DNA of 64,000 bases from Actinomadura rudentiformis. Lineage in GTDB: Bacteria; Actinomycetota; Actinomycetes; Streptosporangiales; Streptosporangiaceae. Where the stretch lies: positions 365,568 to 429,567 of the forward strand of contig NZ_WBMT01000007.1 of NCBI RefSeq assembly GCF_008923185.1, read 5' to 3'. Below are positions 36,980-45,689 of the stretch, in pieces. Position 1 is the stretch's first letter. Each line of letters opens with the position of its first letter. The position numbers and the translations under genes are program-made. Under the pieces are notes generated by a model. The model saw only the letters and a program-made list of their open reading frames with translations. It did not search any database and had not been told where the DNA came from.

Positions 36980-37885
36980 ATGACAATCCTGGTCACCGGA
37001 GCGACGGGGAACATCGGCAGGCTTGTCGTCGAGCGCCTCGTCCGTTCCGGTGCGTCCGTACGCGCCATGACCCGTTCACCCGCCACGGCCGCGTTCCCGC
37101 CCACCACCGACATCGTCAAGGGTGACCTCCATGACCCCCGTTCCCTCACCGAGGCTCTGCGCGGCGTCGAACGCATGTATCTCTTCCCTGTCCCCGAGAC
37201 GGCCCGGCAGGTCGTCGCCGCGGCCAAGCAGGCAGGCGTACGCCGCGTCGTCGTTCTCTCCTCGGGAGCGGTGACCGGCGGCTACGACACCGACTTCCAT
37301 CTGCCCGTCGAGCAGGCCGTAGAGGAGTCCGGCCTCGACTGGACCCACGTTCGCCCAGGTGAGTTCATGCTCAACAAGCTGTGGCTCTGGGGCCCGTCGA
37401 TCCGTTCGGAACTCGTGGTCCGCGATCCCCACCCCGACGTCGCCTGGTTCCCGGTGCACGAAGGGGACATTGCCGACGTTGCGGCGGCCGCGCTCCTCGA
37501 AGACGGCCACGCCGGCGCCGCGTACGACCTGAACGGCCCCGAACTGATCTCGCACCGCGACCAGGTCCGCGCCATCTCCGCCGCCATCGGCCAGGAGATC
37601 CGCCTGGAACAGGTCACCCCCGCCGAAGCTCGCGAGATCTATCGCAGGCAGGGCGGCTTCGCCGCTGCCAACGCCGACTTCCTGCTCGGATTCGAGGACT
37701 ATTCGGGCAACGACTCCGACCCCAGCGCCGTCGAGGCCTTCCAGGCTCCCGAAATCCTCCCCACCGCCGAATCCGTCACAGGCAAGCCCGCCCGCACCTT
37801 CGCCCAGTGGGCCCACGACCATGCCGAAGCCTTCCGCCGCCCCGGCCCGCTCCCGACGGGCCAAGGCCCAACGGGCGCACCTTGA
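36980..37885 (+). CDS. NmrA-type NAD(P)-binding protein
   Basis: A 301-residue Rossmann-fold protein of the atypical short-chain dehydrogenase/NmrA group. The dinucleotide loop TGATGNIGR is at residues 6-14 and the strand-helix order is normal; the catalytic Tyr-x-x-x-Lys of classic SDRs is not evident. AAGGAG lies six bases before ATG. Such proteins act as quinone/NADPH reductases or redox sensors. The last ~25 residues are Pro/Gly-rich. The gene stands alone. Confidence 0.92.
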   Translation: MTILVTGATGNIGRLVVERLVRSGASVRAMTRSPATAAFPPTTDIVKGDLHDPRSLTEALRGVERMYLFPVPETARQVVAAAKQAGVRRVVVLSSGAVTGGYDTDFHLPVEQAVEESGLDWTHVRPGEFMLNKLWLWGPSIRSELVVRDPHPDVAWFPVHEGDIADVAAAALLEDGHAGAAYDLNGPELISHRDQVRAISAAIGQEIRLEQVTPAEAREIYRRQGGFAAANADFLLGFEDYSGNDSDPSAVEAFQAPEILPTAESVTGKPARTFAQWAHDHAEAFRRPGPLPTGQGPTGAP

Positions 37886-38220
37886 CCCAACAGCTGCTGA
37901 GCGCATACCAGTGGTGCACGCAGTTCCCGTTCATGGGACCCGCTTCACCACCGCAGAACGCCAGTAGCCACAGACGAGAAGCTGGCAGGAATCCGGCGAA
38001 AGTTGGCAGTCCCGCGACGGGTACGGCCATTCGACTTATGCAATGATCGCCTTTCCCCTGGCACAGCCACCCCGACGTGCAGTCGGCGGTATCTGGACGA
38101 ACAACACGGCAACTGCCACCGGATCGTCACGGTCGCGGAACCGGCCGGTTCGTAGGTACGTCCAGGGTGCGATGAGGCCGATGGGGCTCGTCTCGGACAT
38201 TCCAAGTGGAGGACTCTTCA
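37886..38220. other. intergenic stretch, no gene seen
   Basis: About 335 bases between the NmrA-type gene and the lipoprotein gene. It ends in the lipoprotein ribosome site GGAGG. No other element was recognised. Confidence 0.5.
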
Positions 38221-38790
38221 ATGGTTAACCGTGTCGGCGCAATCGGCGCCGTGACCGCGCTCGCAGTCGCAGGGGCGACCCTTACCGGCTGCGGAAGCGC
38301 CAAGCCACAGGCCAAGAAGGAGTCTGCGGGCAACAACGCGGTTGCTGTCGCGGCGACCACCGCCACTCGCGCGAAAGTCTACGAATTCGTCACCAGGAGC
38401 AAGCAGGGATATTTCTACACCACTAATCGCAAGGAAGCGGACCGGGCGAAGAAGATCTACAAATTCACCCCGACCAACCGTAACCTCGGATACGTCTCCA
38501 CTAAGCGCTTCAAGGGCGCACTCACCATGTACCGGCTGCGCTACAAGCACCGCTCGGCCTACCTTGTGACGCTGTCCGTCAAGGAGCGCAACAAGCTCGT
38601 CGCCTCCAAGCGCTTTGTTTATGAGGGTGTCCTGGGTTACACGGCCCCGACCAAGGGTGCCGGCAAGTTCCAGCTCTGGCGTGTGTCCAAGAACAGCTGG
38701 CGCGCCGTCACCGCCGCCCAGGCCAGGGCTCTGATGAAGCAGGGCTGGAAGCTGAATGGACCGCTGGGCTACGTCTGGTCCAAGGCCTGA
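38221..38790 (+). CDS. lipoprotein with DUF5648-like repeats
   Basis: A 189-residue exported lipoprotein. The signal peptide ends LTGC with Cys24. The mature part has three related stretches of the DUF5648 type, in which Tyr-rich strands are followed by a Trp/Tyr-Gly-Tyr turn: KVYEFVTRSKQGYFYTTNRKEA and NLGYV, YEGVLGYTAP, KLNGPLGYVW. These repeats often bind sugars or surfaces. GGAGG lies eight bases before ATG at 38221. It is Lys/Arg-rich and uses less GC-biased codons than its neighbours. Confidence 0.85.
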   Translation: MVNRVGAIGAVTALAVAGATLTGCGSAKPQAKKESAGNNAVAVAATTATRAKVYEFVTRSKQGYFYTTNRKEADRAKKIYKFTPTNRNLGYVSTKRFKGALTMYRLRYKHRSAYLVTLSVKERNKLVASKRFVYEGVLGYTAPTKGAGKFQLWRVSKNSWRAVTAAQARALMKQGWKLNGPLGYVWSKA

Positions 38791-38986
38791 TCGAACGTTC
38801 GGCCATCGACGTGTGACCGCCGTACTCGCGTCCACAGCCTGCGCTCCCGGCCCCACCAGGGTTCGACGGTCTCCCACCCGTCGTCCTGAACTGCCTCTCC
38901 GACCTGCATCCGCCTAGGTTGGAGCACCCTCACCGGTGGGGACAGCGGCTAGAACCGCGAACCAGATCGTCACCACGTCGAGGAGA

Positions 38987-39018
38987 AACGGCGGGGAGGA
39001 TGTCTCCTCCCCGCCGTT
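38987..39018. terminator. strong hairpin, 14-bp perfect arms
   Basis: Fourteen-base perfect arms (38987-39000 and 39005-39018) enclose the loop TGTC. On the minus strand the stem is followed by TCTCCTC. It may end the minus-strand frame that stops at 39058, or the lipoprotein transcript ~200 bases upstream, or both. Confidence 0.75.
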
Positions 39019-39057
39019 CGCCTACCTCGTTATAGCGCGCAAAGCGTCCACCCAGCG

Positions 39058-39579
39058 TCACCCCTCGCATCGCAATGCATTTCCGGCCTCGCACAGCCAC
39101 CAGCACCGCTGCCAAAACCTGAAGCACCTTCCGCGAACGAGATCCCGACGACGGCGCAAGGCCCTGCACGAAGGTCGCCGGGGGGCAGAAGCCAACCCCG
39201 AACCTTCTGCGATGTACGGACATGTGCAACGCCAGCTCTTCACCTGCCCAAGGGGGCAGTCGTGGTCAGCACTGATGTCCGTGTCCTCGGCAGGACGCAG
39301 GCGCGCACGCGCGGCCTGAAGGCGTTCGCGATAGTCCAGCATGAAGATCTCGGTGAGACGCGACTCCAGTTGCCCGAGCACGCTGGCGAGGACGAAGCCT
39401 GATCGGCTCGTCGGCTCCGGACATGGCCCGCAGGCCACTCGGGCGTGGCCGGCGACCGCTGCCAAGCTCGCGTACGGCAGATCATTGCTGTACGCCTCAA
39501 AATCACCCGTCCAGCAGCAGCTCGTCCCCTCCAGGAGGGAGGGTGTGGATGGCTCGCGCGATGGATGTGCGGTCGACAT
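39058..39579 (-). CDS. doubtful hypothetical protein
   Basis: A 173-residue open frame whose best argument is the strong hairpin just past its stop. The middle (LGQLESRLTEIFMLDYRERLQAARARLRPAE) reads like helical protein, and eight cysteines occur, but the C-terminus is arginine-rich and there is no clear ribosome site before ATG. It may be a decaying gene or a chance frame. The remaining gap sequence from 38791 to 39602 shows nothing else. Confidence 0.3.
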   Translation of the reverse strand: MSTAHPSREPSTPSLLEGTSCCWTGDFEAYSNDLPYASLAAVAGHARVACGPCPEPTSRSGFVLASVLGQLESRLTEIFMLDYRERLQAARARLRPAEDTDISADHDCPLGQVKSWRCTCPYIAEGSGLASAPRRPSCRALRRRRDLVRGRCFRFWQRCWWLCEAGNALRCEG

Positions 39580-39602
39580 GTCGCTACTTATCGTGACGTT
39601 GC

Positions 39603-40727
39603 ATGATCACAAAGAACCTGGTGTTCCGGGGTACGGCAGCCGCGGTCCTGGCCTTGACGGTGGCAGCGTCGACCACTCCGGTGCAGGCAGCCGGCCATGC
39701 CGACCTCCGGCCGGTAGTGGAAGGGCTCACCGGACCGGACGGGGCGCCCGGGGCGCTCGCGGAGGTCAACGGCCGGGGCGGTCGCCGGGTGGCCACCAGT
39801 GGCGTCGCGGACGTACGGACGGGCACGCCGGTGGACCCCCGCAGCCACTTCCGGATCGGCAGCCTGACCAAGCCGTTCGTCGCGACCGTGGTACTCCAGC
39901 TCGTCGGCGAGGGGAGGATCAAGCTGGACGTTCCAGTGGAGCGATACCTGCCCGGGGTGGTACGCGGCGCCGACAACGACGGCCGGGAGATCACCGTCCG
40001 CCAACTGCTCCAGCACAGAAGCGGGCTGCCGGACATCCTGAAACACCTGCCCCCGCTGGATGTCCTCAAGGACCCGCTCCGGCATTGGGAGGCGCGTGAG
40101 CTGGTGGACATCGCCCTGCGGCACCCCCGGGAGTTCGTCCCGGGCAAGAGCTGGGGGTACTCCAGCACCAACTACCTCCTGGCCGGAATGATCATCGAGC
40201 GGGTGACCGGACGCTCCTACGGCAAGGAGATCAAGCGGCGCATCATCGTTCCGCTCGGCCTGGACGACACCATCGTCCCGAGCGACGACCCCGACATCCC
40301 CGGGCCGCACCCCCAGGGATACGTGCGACCCGAGTCCGACCTGGTGGACATCACCCGCCTCAACCCGACCGTCGCCGGAGCCGGAGGCGGAATGATCTCC
40401 AGTGCCTCGGACATCAACCGCTTCCTGGCCGCGCTGCTGCGCGGACGCCTGCTGAAGCCGCCGCAGCTGCGCGAAATGATGGATGCCCGCGATACGGGAC
40501 GCCCATCAGGCTCCAAGTACGGCCTGGGACTGCAGTGGTTTCCCGCCAAGGCCTGCGGTGAAGGCTTCTGGGGACACAACGGCGACATGCTCGGCTTCAG
40601 CGTCCGCGCGGGTGCCACCACGGACGGCAGGCAGGCCACCGTCATGGTCAACCTCAACCCAGGTGGCGGACCGGCCCTGGACGACGCCATGGAAAAAGCC
40701 CTCCCCACGGCCCTGTGCAGGAACTAA
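39603..40727 (+). CDS. exported serine hydrolase (beta-lactamase/DD-peptidase family)
   Basis: A 374-residue class-C-type serine hydrolase with a signal peptide (residues 1-30, cleaved at VQAA/GH). The catalytic S87-L-T-K90 motif is in FRIGSLTKPF, WGYSSTNY holds the Tyr of the YxN/YSN motif, and HNG near residue 330 is the third motif. Length and order match D-alanyl-D-alanine carboxypeptidases/EstB-like esterases. The start is the ATG at the beginning of the signal peptide; the gene stands alone. The substrate could be peptidoglycan stem peptide or a small ester. Confidence 0.93.
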   Translation: MITKNLVFRGTAAAVLALTVAASTTPVQAAGHADLRPVVEGLTGPDGAPGALAEVNGRGGRRVATSGVADVRTGTPVDPRSHFRIGSLTKPFVATVVLQLVGEGRIKLDVPVERYLPGVVRGADNDGREITVRQLLQHRSGLPDILKHLPPLDVLKDPLRHWEARELVDIALRHPREFVPGKSWGYSSTNYLLAGMIIERVTGRSYGKEIKRRIIVPLGLDDTIVPSDDPDIPGPHPQGYVRPESDLVDITRLNPTVAGAGGGMISSASDINRFLAALLRGRLLKPPQLREMMDARDTGRPSGSKYGLGLQWFPAKACGEGFWGHNGDMLGFSVRAGATTDGRQATVMVNLNPGGGPALDDAMEKALPTALCRN

Positions 40728-41044
40728 CCCATCACATTGACCACTGACCACCACGCGAGCCCACCTCGAAGATCAACCGCCATCCGTGTGTGCGGGCCGC
40801 TGACGATGGACTGCCGGCCGCAGCGAAGGACCGCGTGAACGCGTGAACGACACGGCCCGCCATCCCAAGGTCCGGGCTGCTCGTACGCGCGGACGGTGAC
40901 AGACAGATTCGGGCGAACGAGTACACCGGCACGCGATCGTGTAGGAGGCGACTCACTCCTGCTAGACGGCCTTCGGTCTCGTTTCCTCCCCGTTTGTTAC
41001 GGATGTGGCCTTTGCAACGTGTAGGGCGGGGCAGACTCTGATCT
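40728..41044. other. intergenic stretch, no gene seen
   Basis: About 315 bases between the serine hydrolase and the mini-SepF. No coding or hairpin signal stands out. Confidence 0.5.
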
Positions 41045-41308
41045 GTGATTAAGACGCTGCGCCCAAAGGACTACAACGAGGTGCTCCACGTCGGGCACTT
41101 CTTCCGCAAGGGTGTCCCCGTGCTCATGGATCTCACGCAACTGACCGACGATGTGGCTCGGCAGTTGGTGGACTTCTGCGCTGGGCTGATCTGCGGACGG
41201 GGCGGCGAGATGGAACGCGTAGATCGCAAGATCTTCCTTCTCCAGCCTCCAGCGAGACCCAGGATCGCTTCTGCGCATGTTCCCGATCTGACCCACGTGG
41301 CCGACTGA
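41045..41308 (+). CDS. SepF-like cell division domain protein, short form
   Basis: An 87-residue protein that is almost only the SepF core: TLRPKDYNEVLHVGHFFRKGVPVLMDLTQLTDDVARQLVDFCAGLICGRGGEMERVDRKIFLL. SepF anchors FtsZ to the membrane. The N-terminal amphipathic membrane-binding helix and long linker of full SepF are missing, so it cannot anchor by itself. It starts with GTG at 41045 with only a weak purine run upstream. It is isolated from any division cluster, suggesting a paralogue with an accessory or regulatory role. Confidence 0.8.
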   Translation: MIKTLRPKDYNEVLHVGHFFRKGVPVLMDLTQLTDDVARQLVDFCAGLICGRGGEMERVDRKIFLLQPPARPRIASAHVPDLTHVAD

Positions 41309-41505
41309 TGTGAACCGCACGGAGTGCCGCTGCCTCCCTCCGCGCTGACAAGGTCGGGGCCCGCCTGTATGGCCGTAGGCCACCCCGAAGGAGCAGCTGT
41401 TAAGGCCCGGCTGGCGCCGTGAGCGGCTTCCAGCCAAAACGCCTACGGCCCAGAAGCCGCTGCCCGGTCGAGGGGACGCCCTGGCTTTAGGCGGGTTGAC
41501 GAGCG

Positions 41506-41859
41506 TCACGTGCGTTGCTGGACCAGTGAGACGATCTCGTCCACGGCGACCAGCGGAACAACGACCGCGATGTCCCATGCCTCGTCATCAGGGCCGATGA
41601 GGATGGTCACCCGACCTTCGCTCGTTGCCCAGTACACAGGGGCGTCGGCGCATGTACCGATTGCCAATGAGCGGCGCGCATCCCAGTGCGCGTCTCGGAC
41701 CTCGCGTAGCTGCATGAGGTCTCCTTTGGGAGCCCGTATGTTCAGCTCCCATGTCTCAGCCTGGATCTTCACCAAGGCCATGGAGCCGTCAGCCTCGTCC
41801 AAGGTCACGTCCACCATGCGGCCATGGTGGCACTCCGACCGTGAATGAGGGTTGCTCAT
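41506..41859 (-). CDS. hypothetical protein
   Basis: A short mixed alpha/beta protein, 117 residues if ATG at 41859 (MSNPHS) is used or 103 if ATG at 41817 (MVDVTLDEADG). Neither has a good ribosome site. The alternation of strands (SMALVKIQAETWELNI, APVYWATSEGRVTILIG, WDIAVVVPLVAVDEIV) looks real, and there are no membrane segments. No family recognised. Confidence 0.6.
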   Translation of the reverse strand: MSNPHSRSECHHGRMVDVTLDEADGSMALVKIQAETWELNIRAPKGDLMQLREVRDAHWDARRSLAIGTCADAPVYWATSEGRVTILIGPDDEAWDIAVVVPLVAVDEIVSLVQQRT

Positions 41860-41940
41860 CGTCATCACGGTGTCTGTGACATTTGGGGGCGACCTCGGCC
41901 GGGCTGCGCGGCGGGACTGGACGGGACAAGGCCGCACGCC

Positions 41941-42020
41941 CGGCGCGCAGAGCTGGACGCGGCCGCCCGGCACGGCCGCCCGGCGCGCAGAGCTGGACGC
42001 GGCCGCCCGGCGCGGCTGCC
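41941..42020. repeat. 40-bp tandem duplication
   Basis: Two adjacent 40-base units (41941-41980 and 41981-42020) differ at only two positions. They lie in the non-coding stretch 41860-42385, where no gene was seen. A recent slippage event is the simplest explanation. Confidence 0.85.
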
Positions 42021-42385
42021 CAGCGCCCGTTCACTCGTCGCCTCGCTGCGCGCCACGTACCCGCACGCGTCATGGTCGAAGGACCTTTCAGAGAATTACC
42101 GCCTATGGCTTCCAGCGTCGGTTGCATCCAAGCGGCAAGGCCTCTGGTCACCGGTGTCAGTGCAAGTCAGAGGCGTCAGCTAGGGCGTGGGGCACCGGCG
42201 CCTCACAGGACCCGACGGCAGTGTGAAGCCTCACAGGCGGCCAGCCCCCGGCACCTGCCGGCCAAGCTGTCGGGTTGCGGGACTGTACGGAAACCTGGAC
42301 AGGGCCCAGAGGCGCGCCGCTTGGTCTGTCAGGTCGTCGCCATCGTTTGGCCATCTTGACCGGTGCCGGAGCCGGGAGTTGACCA

Positions 42386-43240
42386 GTGCCGGAGTCGGAA
42401 GTGCAACGGTGGTATCCGCGGGTGCTGTTGTCGGAATGGTCGGGGCTCGCAGTTGGTGAAGAGCTGTTTGAGACTGGGTGTGTGGATGTCCAGGAGTTGA
42501 TCCTTCGTTCTGGTGGACGTGTGCGGGCATCGGGGCGTGTGGTGTCGGCCGATGACGCTGTTTGGTTCGAGCCTCCGCTGCCGCAGAACCAGGTGCTGTA
42601 CGCCCCGGGGCACGAGCCGACGCCGTGTCCGAGTGGTTACGGGGTCCGTGTCACCGGTGTCGATGTGCGGCGCCTGGACCGCCGGCGGGAGAAGGACGGC
42701 GCCGTCGAGGGATATGCCACGTTGACCGGCACGTGGCTCGGCGATCATCTGGTGGCCGACCTGCAGGAGCCGCCCGTTTGGCACAGCCCGGTCGTTCCCG
42801 AATGGAAGCTACCGCCTTGCCCGGCTCCGGTCGGTGGCTGGCCGCACCTGGCTCGTCGGCTGGATGGCCCGTCGGAGCAGGAGTGTGCCGCACTGGGCAT
42901 CACGTCCGTGGTGACTTTCCGGCCGAGTCCGAGCCAGGCCGTTTTGGTGCTGGCGGCTGAACGTCCGCAGCAGGCCCGGGAGGTCCTGGGCCCTCGTTAC
43001 GGTAAGCGGCTGTGCGTGGTGCCCAGCCGCTGGTCGTATGCGCAGCTCAAGGCCGTGACCGAGCAGGCGGACATGGTCGAACAGTGGCTGGTCTATAGGC
43101 GGGCGATGACGGCGACGACGGATGGGCAGGTGATGGTGACTATTGATGTCGTTCATGTGCTGCCTGCGTTCGCGCAATGGATGACCACCACTCCCGACGG
43201 GCTGATCCGCGTCCGCGCATGGCTGACCCCGGTGACCTGA
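42386..43240 (+). CDS. hypothetical protein
   Basis: A 284-residue protein starting with GTG. It has a Trp/Val-rich beta-rich first half (EVQRWYPRVLLSEW, RVTGVDVRRLDRRREKDGAVEGYATLTGTWLGDHLVADL) and a mixed second half (LKAVTEQADMVEQWLVYRRA). There is no signal peptide or membrane helix, and no family is recognised. It is followed by a 50-base patch of GTCCGTC-type microrepeats at 43299-43350 before the convergent gene. Confidence 0.7.
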   Translation: MPESEVQRWYPRVLLSEWSGLAVGEELFETGCVDVQELILRSGGRVRASGRVVSADDAVWFEPPLPQNQVLYAPGHEPTPCPSGYGVRVTGVDVRRLDRRREKDGAVEGYATLTGTWLGDHLVADLQEPPVWHSPVVPEWKLPPCPAPVGGWPHLARRLDGPSEQECAALGITSVVTFRPSPSQAVLVLAAERPQQAREVLGPRYGKRLCVVPSRWSYAQLKAVTEQADMVEQWLVYRRAMTATTDGQVMVTIDVVHVLPAFAQWMTTTPDGLIRVRAWLTPVT

Positions 43241-43353
43241 CAGGCTCATGTGCGACGCAGGCGAACCGTCTGCGTGCCAGCCGCGTGGTGTTCCTTTGCG
43301 TCCGTCGTCCGTCCTCGTCGTCCGTCGTCCGCCGTGTGTCGTCCGCCGTGCGC

Positions 43354-43974
43354 CTACCGCTCCCGGACGGCGTAGGTCAGGTGGGTCACCCGCTGCGTCG
43401 GCTCCGCGCGGACCGGCTCCAATGCCACGCGGCCCGCGTCCACGCCCTCGAACAGGCGGATTCCGGAGCCGAACAGCACGGGTGACAGCGCGATCGAGAA
43501 CTCGTCGATCAGGCCGGCGTTCACGTACTCCAGGATCGTTGCGCCGCCGCCCGCGATGCGGACGTCCCGGTCGCCGGCGGCCTCTCGGGCCTGGTCGAGC
43601 GCGGTCTCGATGCCGTCGTTGACGAAGTGGAAGGTGGTCCCACCCGGCCGCTCCCAGGGGTCACGCTTCTCGTGGGTCACGACGAAGACCGGCGTGTGGA
43701 ACGGCGCCTCCTCCGGCCACATCTGCTCGCCGGCGTCGAACATGCGCTTGCCCATCACGCTCGCGCCGGTGCGCTCGAACGTCTCCCGCACGATGTCGTT
43801 GTCGCGCCCTTCCTCGCCACCCTCGCCGAGCTTCAGGTTCTCCCGGAAGAACCGCTGCGGGAAGATCCACCGCTGCAGTTCCATCCACTGCCGCCCCATC
43901 AATTCCTCGGAGGACTCCGGCGCGATGAAGCCGTCCAGCGACATGGACACGCTGAAGAACACCTTTCCGGCCAT
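43354..43974 (-). CDS. dihydrofolate-reductase-like (RibD C-terminal domain) protein
   Basis: A 206-residue protein of the DHFR/RibD-C superfamily: FFSVSMSLDGFIAPE at the N-terminus, VMGKRMFDAGEQMW, and IAGGGATILEYVNAGLIDEFSIALSPVLFGSGIRLF, the NADPH-binding part. Reactions range from deaminated-riboflavin-precursor reduction to unknown reductions. Its ATG shares one base with the stop of the upstream SRPBCC gene (TGATG), so the two are co-translated with the ArsR gene above them. Confidence 0.9.
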   Translation of the reverse strand: MAGKVFFSVSMSLDGFIAPESSEELMGRQWMELQRWIFPQRFFRENLKLGEGGEEGRDNDIVRETFERTGASVMGKRMFDAGEQMWPEEAPFHTPVFVVTHEKRDPWERPGGTTFHFVNDGIETALDQAREAAGDRDVRIAGGGATILEYVNAGLIDEFSIALSPVLFGSGIRLFEGVDAGRVALEPVRAEPTQRVTHLTYAVRER

Positions 43975-44480
43975 CAGTCCTCAACTCCCTTCCGAACGAT
44001 CTCGGTGACGTAGGCAGCCAGGTTGCTCAGGGTCTGCTGGCCGCCCTCGATCGCGTGGTACTTCTCGACCGCCTCGTCGCGCAGCTCCTTGGTGGGGAAC
44101 ACCGTGCGCATCTCGATCCGGGTCGCCGCGCCGTCGGGCTCGAAGGTGAGGACCGACTCGAACGCGTTCGGGTCGCCGCGGGACTCACCGTGCAGCAGCG
44201 CGATCCGCTCCGGCGGAGCGATCTCGGTCCAGGAGATCCACTCCTGGTAGTCCGTCCCGTCCGGGCCGTGCATCACGAACTCCCACTCCCCGCCGACGCG
44301 GAACTCGAACGCCCGCGTGGTGGTGGTGAACCCCTCCGGTCCCCACCATCGCGAGAGGTGCCGGACTTCGGTGAACGCCCCGAACACCAGCTCCCGTGGG
44401 GCACTGATGACCCGGGAGATCACGATCTCCCGGTCAGCCGTCGCGGACTGCGCAGGCGCGTCCCGTCCTGTCGCTGCCAT
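43974..44480 (-). CDS. SRPBCC (AHSA1-like) domain protein
   Basis: A 168-residue START-like protein of the AHSA1 subgroup: ISRVISAPRELVFGAFTEVRHLSRWWGPEGF, then VGGEWEFVMHGPDGTDY and a terminal long helix. These form a hydrophobic ligand cavity. AHSA1-plus-ArsR gene pairs are very common in actinobacteria and probably form a ligand-sensing unit. The gap from the ArsR gene is 3 nt. Confidence 0.9.
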   Translation of the reverse strand: MAATGRDAPAQSATADREIVISRVISAPRELVFGAFTEVRHLSRWWGPEGFTTTTRAFEFRVGGEWEFVMHGPDGTDYQEWISWTEIAPPERIALLHGESRGDPNAFESVLTFEPDGAATRIEMRTVFPTKELRDEAVEKYHAIEGGQQTLSNLAAYVTEIVRKGVED

Positions 44481-44483
44481 CGC

Positions 44484-44825
44484 TCACTCCTCCTGCCTTG
44501 CCTGCTTGAGCTCCTGCACGTATGCGTCCAGCCGGTCGAAGCTCTCGTTCCAGAACCGCTCGAACCCGCCGGTCCACTCGTGGACCGGCCGCAGCCCGCG
44601 GGCGTCAAGGCCGTACAGGCGCTGCTTTCCTGCCTTGCGGTCCCGAACCAGCCCGACTTCCCGCAGCACCCGCAGGTGTTTGGACGCCCCCGGCTGGGTC
44701 ATCCCCAGCTCCCGGGCCAACTCGGTCACCGGACGCTCACCCGCCCGCAGCAGTACGAGGATCTCCCGGCGCTGCGGCTCGGCGATCGCGTTGAAGACGT
44801 CCGATGTCGTCGCTGCTCGTGCCAT
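44484..44825 (-). CDS. ArsR-family transcriptional regulator
   Basis: A 113-residue winged-helix repressor (FNAIAEPQRREILVLLRAGERPVTELARELGMTQPGASKHLRVLREVGLV). It has no cysteine cluster, so it is of the non-metal ArsR type that partners SRPBCC proteins. Two upstream in-frame ATGs (44834, 44837) fall inside a -10 box, so the start is ATG 44825, probably on a leaderless mRNA. The operator and promoter are described separately. Confidence 0.9.
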   Translation of the reverse strand: MARAATTSDVFNAIAEPQRREILVLLRAGERPVTELARELGMTQPGASKHLRVLREVGLVRDRKAGKQRLYGLDARGLRPVHEWTGGFERFWNESFDRLDAYVQELKQARQEE

Positions 44826-44832
44826 GGCGGTC

Positions 44833-44860
44833 ATCATATGCCCATATCGGCATGCGTCAA
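44833..44860 (-). promoter_or_regulatory. promoter with operator for the ArsR operon
   Basis: On the minus strand TTGACG (44855-44860) and TATGAT (44833-44838) are separated by 16 bases. The inverted repeat ATGCC-N6-GGCAT (44838-44853) fills the spacer. Transcription should start about one base from the ATG, giving a leaderless mRNA, with the repressor blocking the polymerase. Confidence 0.65.
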
Positions 44861-45058
44861 CTCGAGATGAATCAAGCGAGACTCGTCACCTGACGATCGC
44901 GACCCTTGTCACCTTGACTCGGCTCAGGCTTGTGCACATCTCGCCAGTTGGTCGGGGCCGGCGCGTCGCGTGGGCGACTTCCACGTGGCCTCGCCCTCCT
45001 GAGTGCGATGACCGCACTGATGCTGTCGCCCATCGCCCGCCTGCCGCGCTGAACACGA

Positions 45059-45092
45059 CCCGGGCCGATGCGACGAAGCACATCGGCCCGGG
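45059..45092 (-). terminator. hairpin after secreted protein gene
   Basis: Twelve-base perfect arms (45059-45070 and 45081-45092) around a ten-base loop, 15 bases after the minus-strand secreted-protein stop. No U-tract. Confidence 0.75.
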
Positions 45093-45106
45093 CCTTCAAT
45101 AGGCGA

Positions 45107-45574
45107 TCACTTCCAGGAGCTGCACTTCACGTTGCTCCAAGAGTCCTTCATGCAGGCGCGGAACACGAACTTGCTGCCTTTGTCCTTGACCCTCCAGTAC
45201 TTCATGGCCTTCTGGTTCGTACTGGTCCAGGAGGGGTAAAACTGGCGGACGACCCTGCCCGAATACCGCACCTGGACGCCGACCCTGACGTACTTGTCCC
45301 TCGGGGAGAGGTCCTTGATCGTGCCGTTTGCGGTGAAGTTCTTACCGGTCCAGCAGATCGTGCCGGTGACCCGGACGCGCTTGGAGATTTCGCTCTTCGT
45401 GCTGCGGCACTTGCGCGCGCTCGCCTCTGCGGAGTCGCCCGCCTGCACGACGGTCGCCTTCGTGGCCGGGGACGCAGGGGCGGCGGACGCCGGGCCGGCC
45501 ACAAGAGCCATTGCGCCCGACATTGCCGCGCCGGTGACCAACAGCGCTCCCGTCCGTGCGAGTGTCGATGCCAT
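45107..45574 (-). CDS. small secreted protein
   Basis: A 155-residue protein with an N-terminal signal peptide (MASTLARTGALLVTGAAMSGAMALVAGPASA). The mature part has four cysteines that could form two disulfides (RKCRS, TICWTG, FRACMKD, NVKCSSW) and a Lys/Ser/Arg/Tyr-rich beta pattern. AAAGGA precedes ATG 45574. No enzyme motif. A hairpin terminator follows. Confidence 0.85.
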   Translation of the reverse strand: MASTLARTGALLVTGAAMSGAMALVAGPASAAPASPATKATVVQAGDSAEASARKCRSTKSEISKRVRVTGTICWTGKNFTANGTIKDLSPRDKYVRVGVQVRYSGRVVRQFYPSWTSTNQKAMKYWRVKDKGSKFVFRACMKDSWSNVKCSSWK

Positions 45575-45689
45575 GCGAATTCCTTTCGGTGGAACAACGG
45601 CCGCATTGCCGTTGATCGGACGGCCACCACGTTAGGGAATTCTGGATTTTCGCGCCCAGGGCCCTAGGGCCCATCGAGGGGCCCAAGAA

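Noticed and set aside
43299..43350. CRISPR-like short repeats (GTCCGTC units)
   Set aside because: Units are about seven bases with no spacers; it is a simple sequence repeat.
45659..45672. GGGCCC-TA-GGGCCC palindrome as an operator
   Set aside because: Very GC-rich and likely by chance, not placed in a clear promoter.
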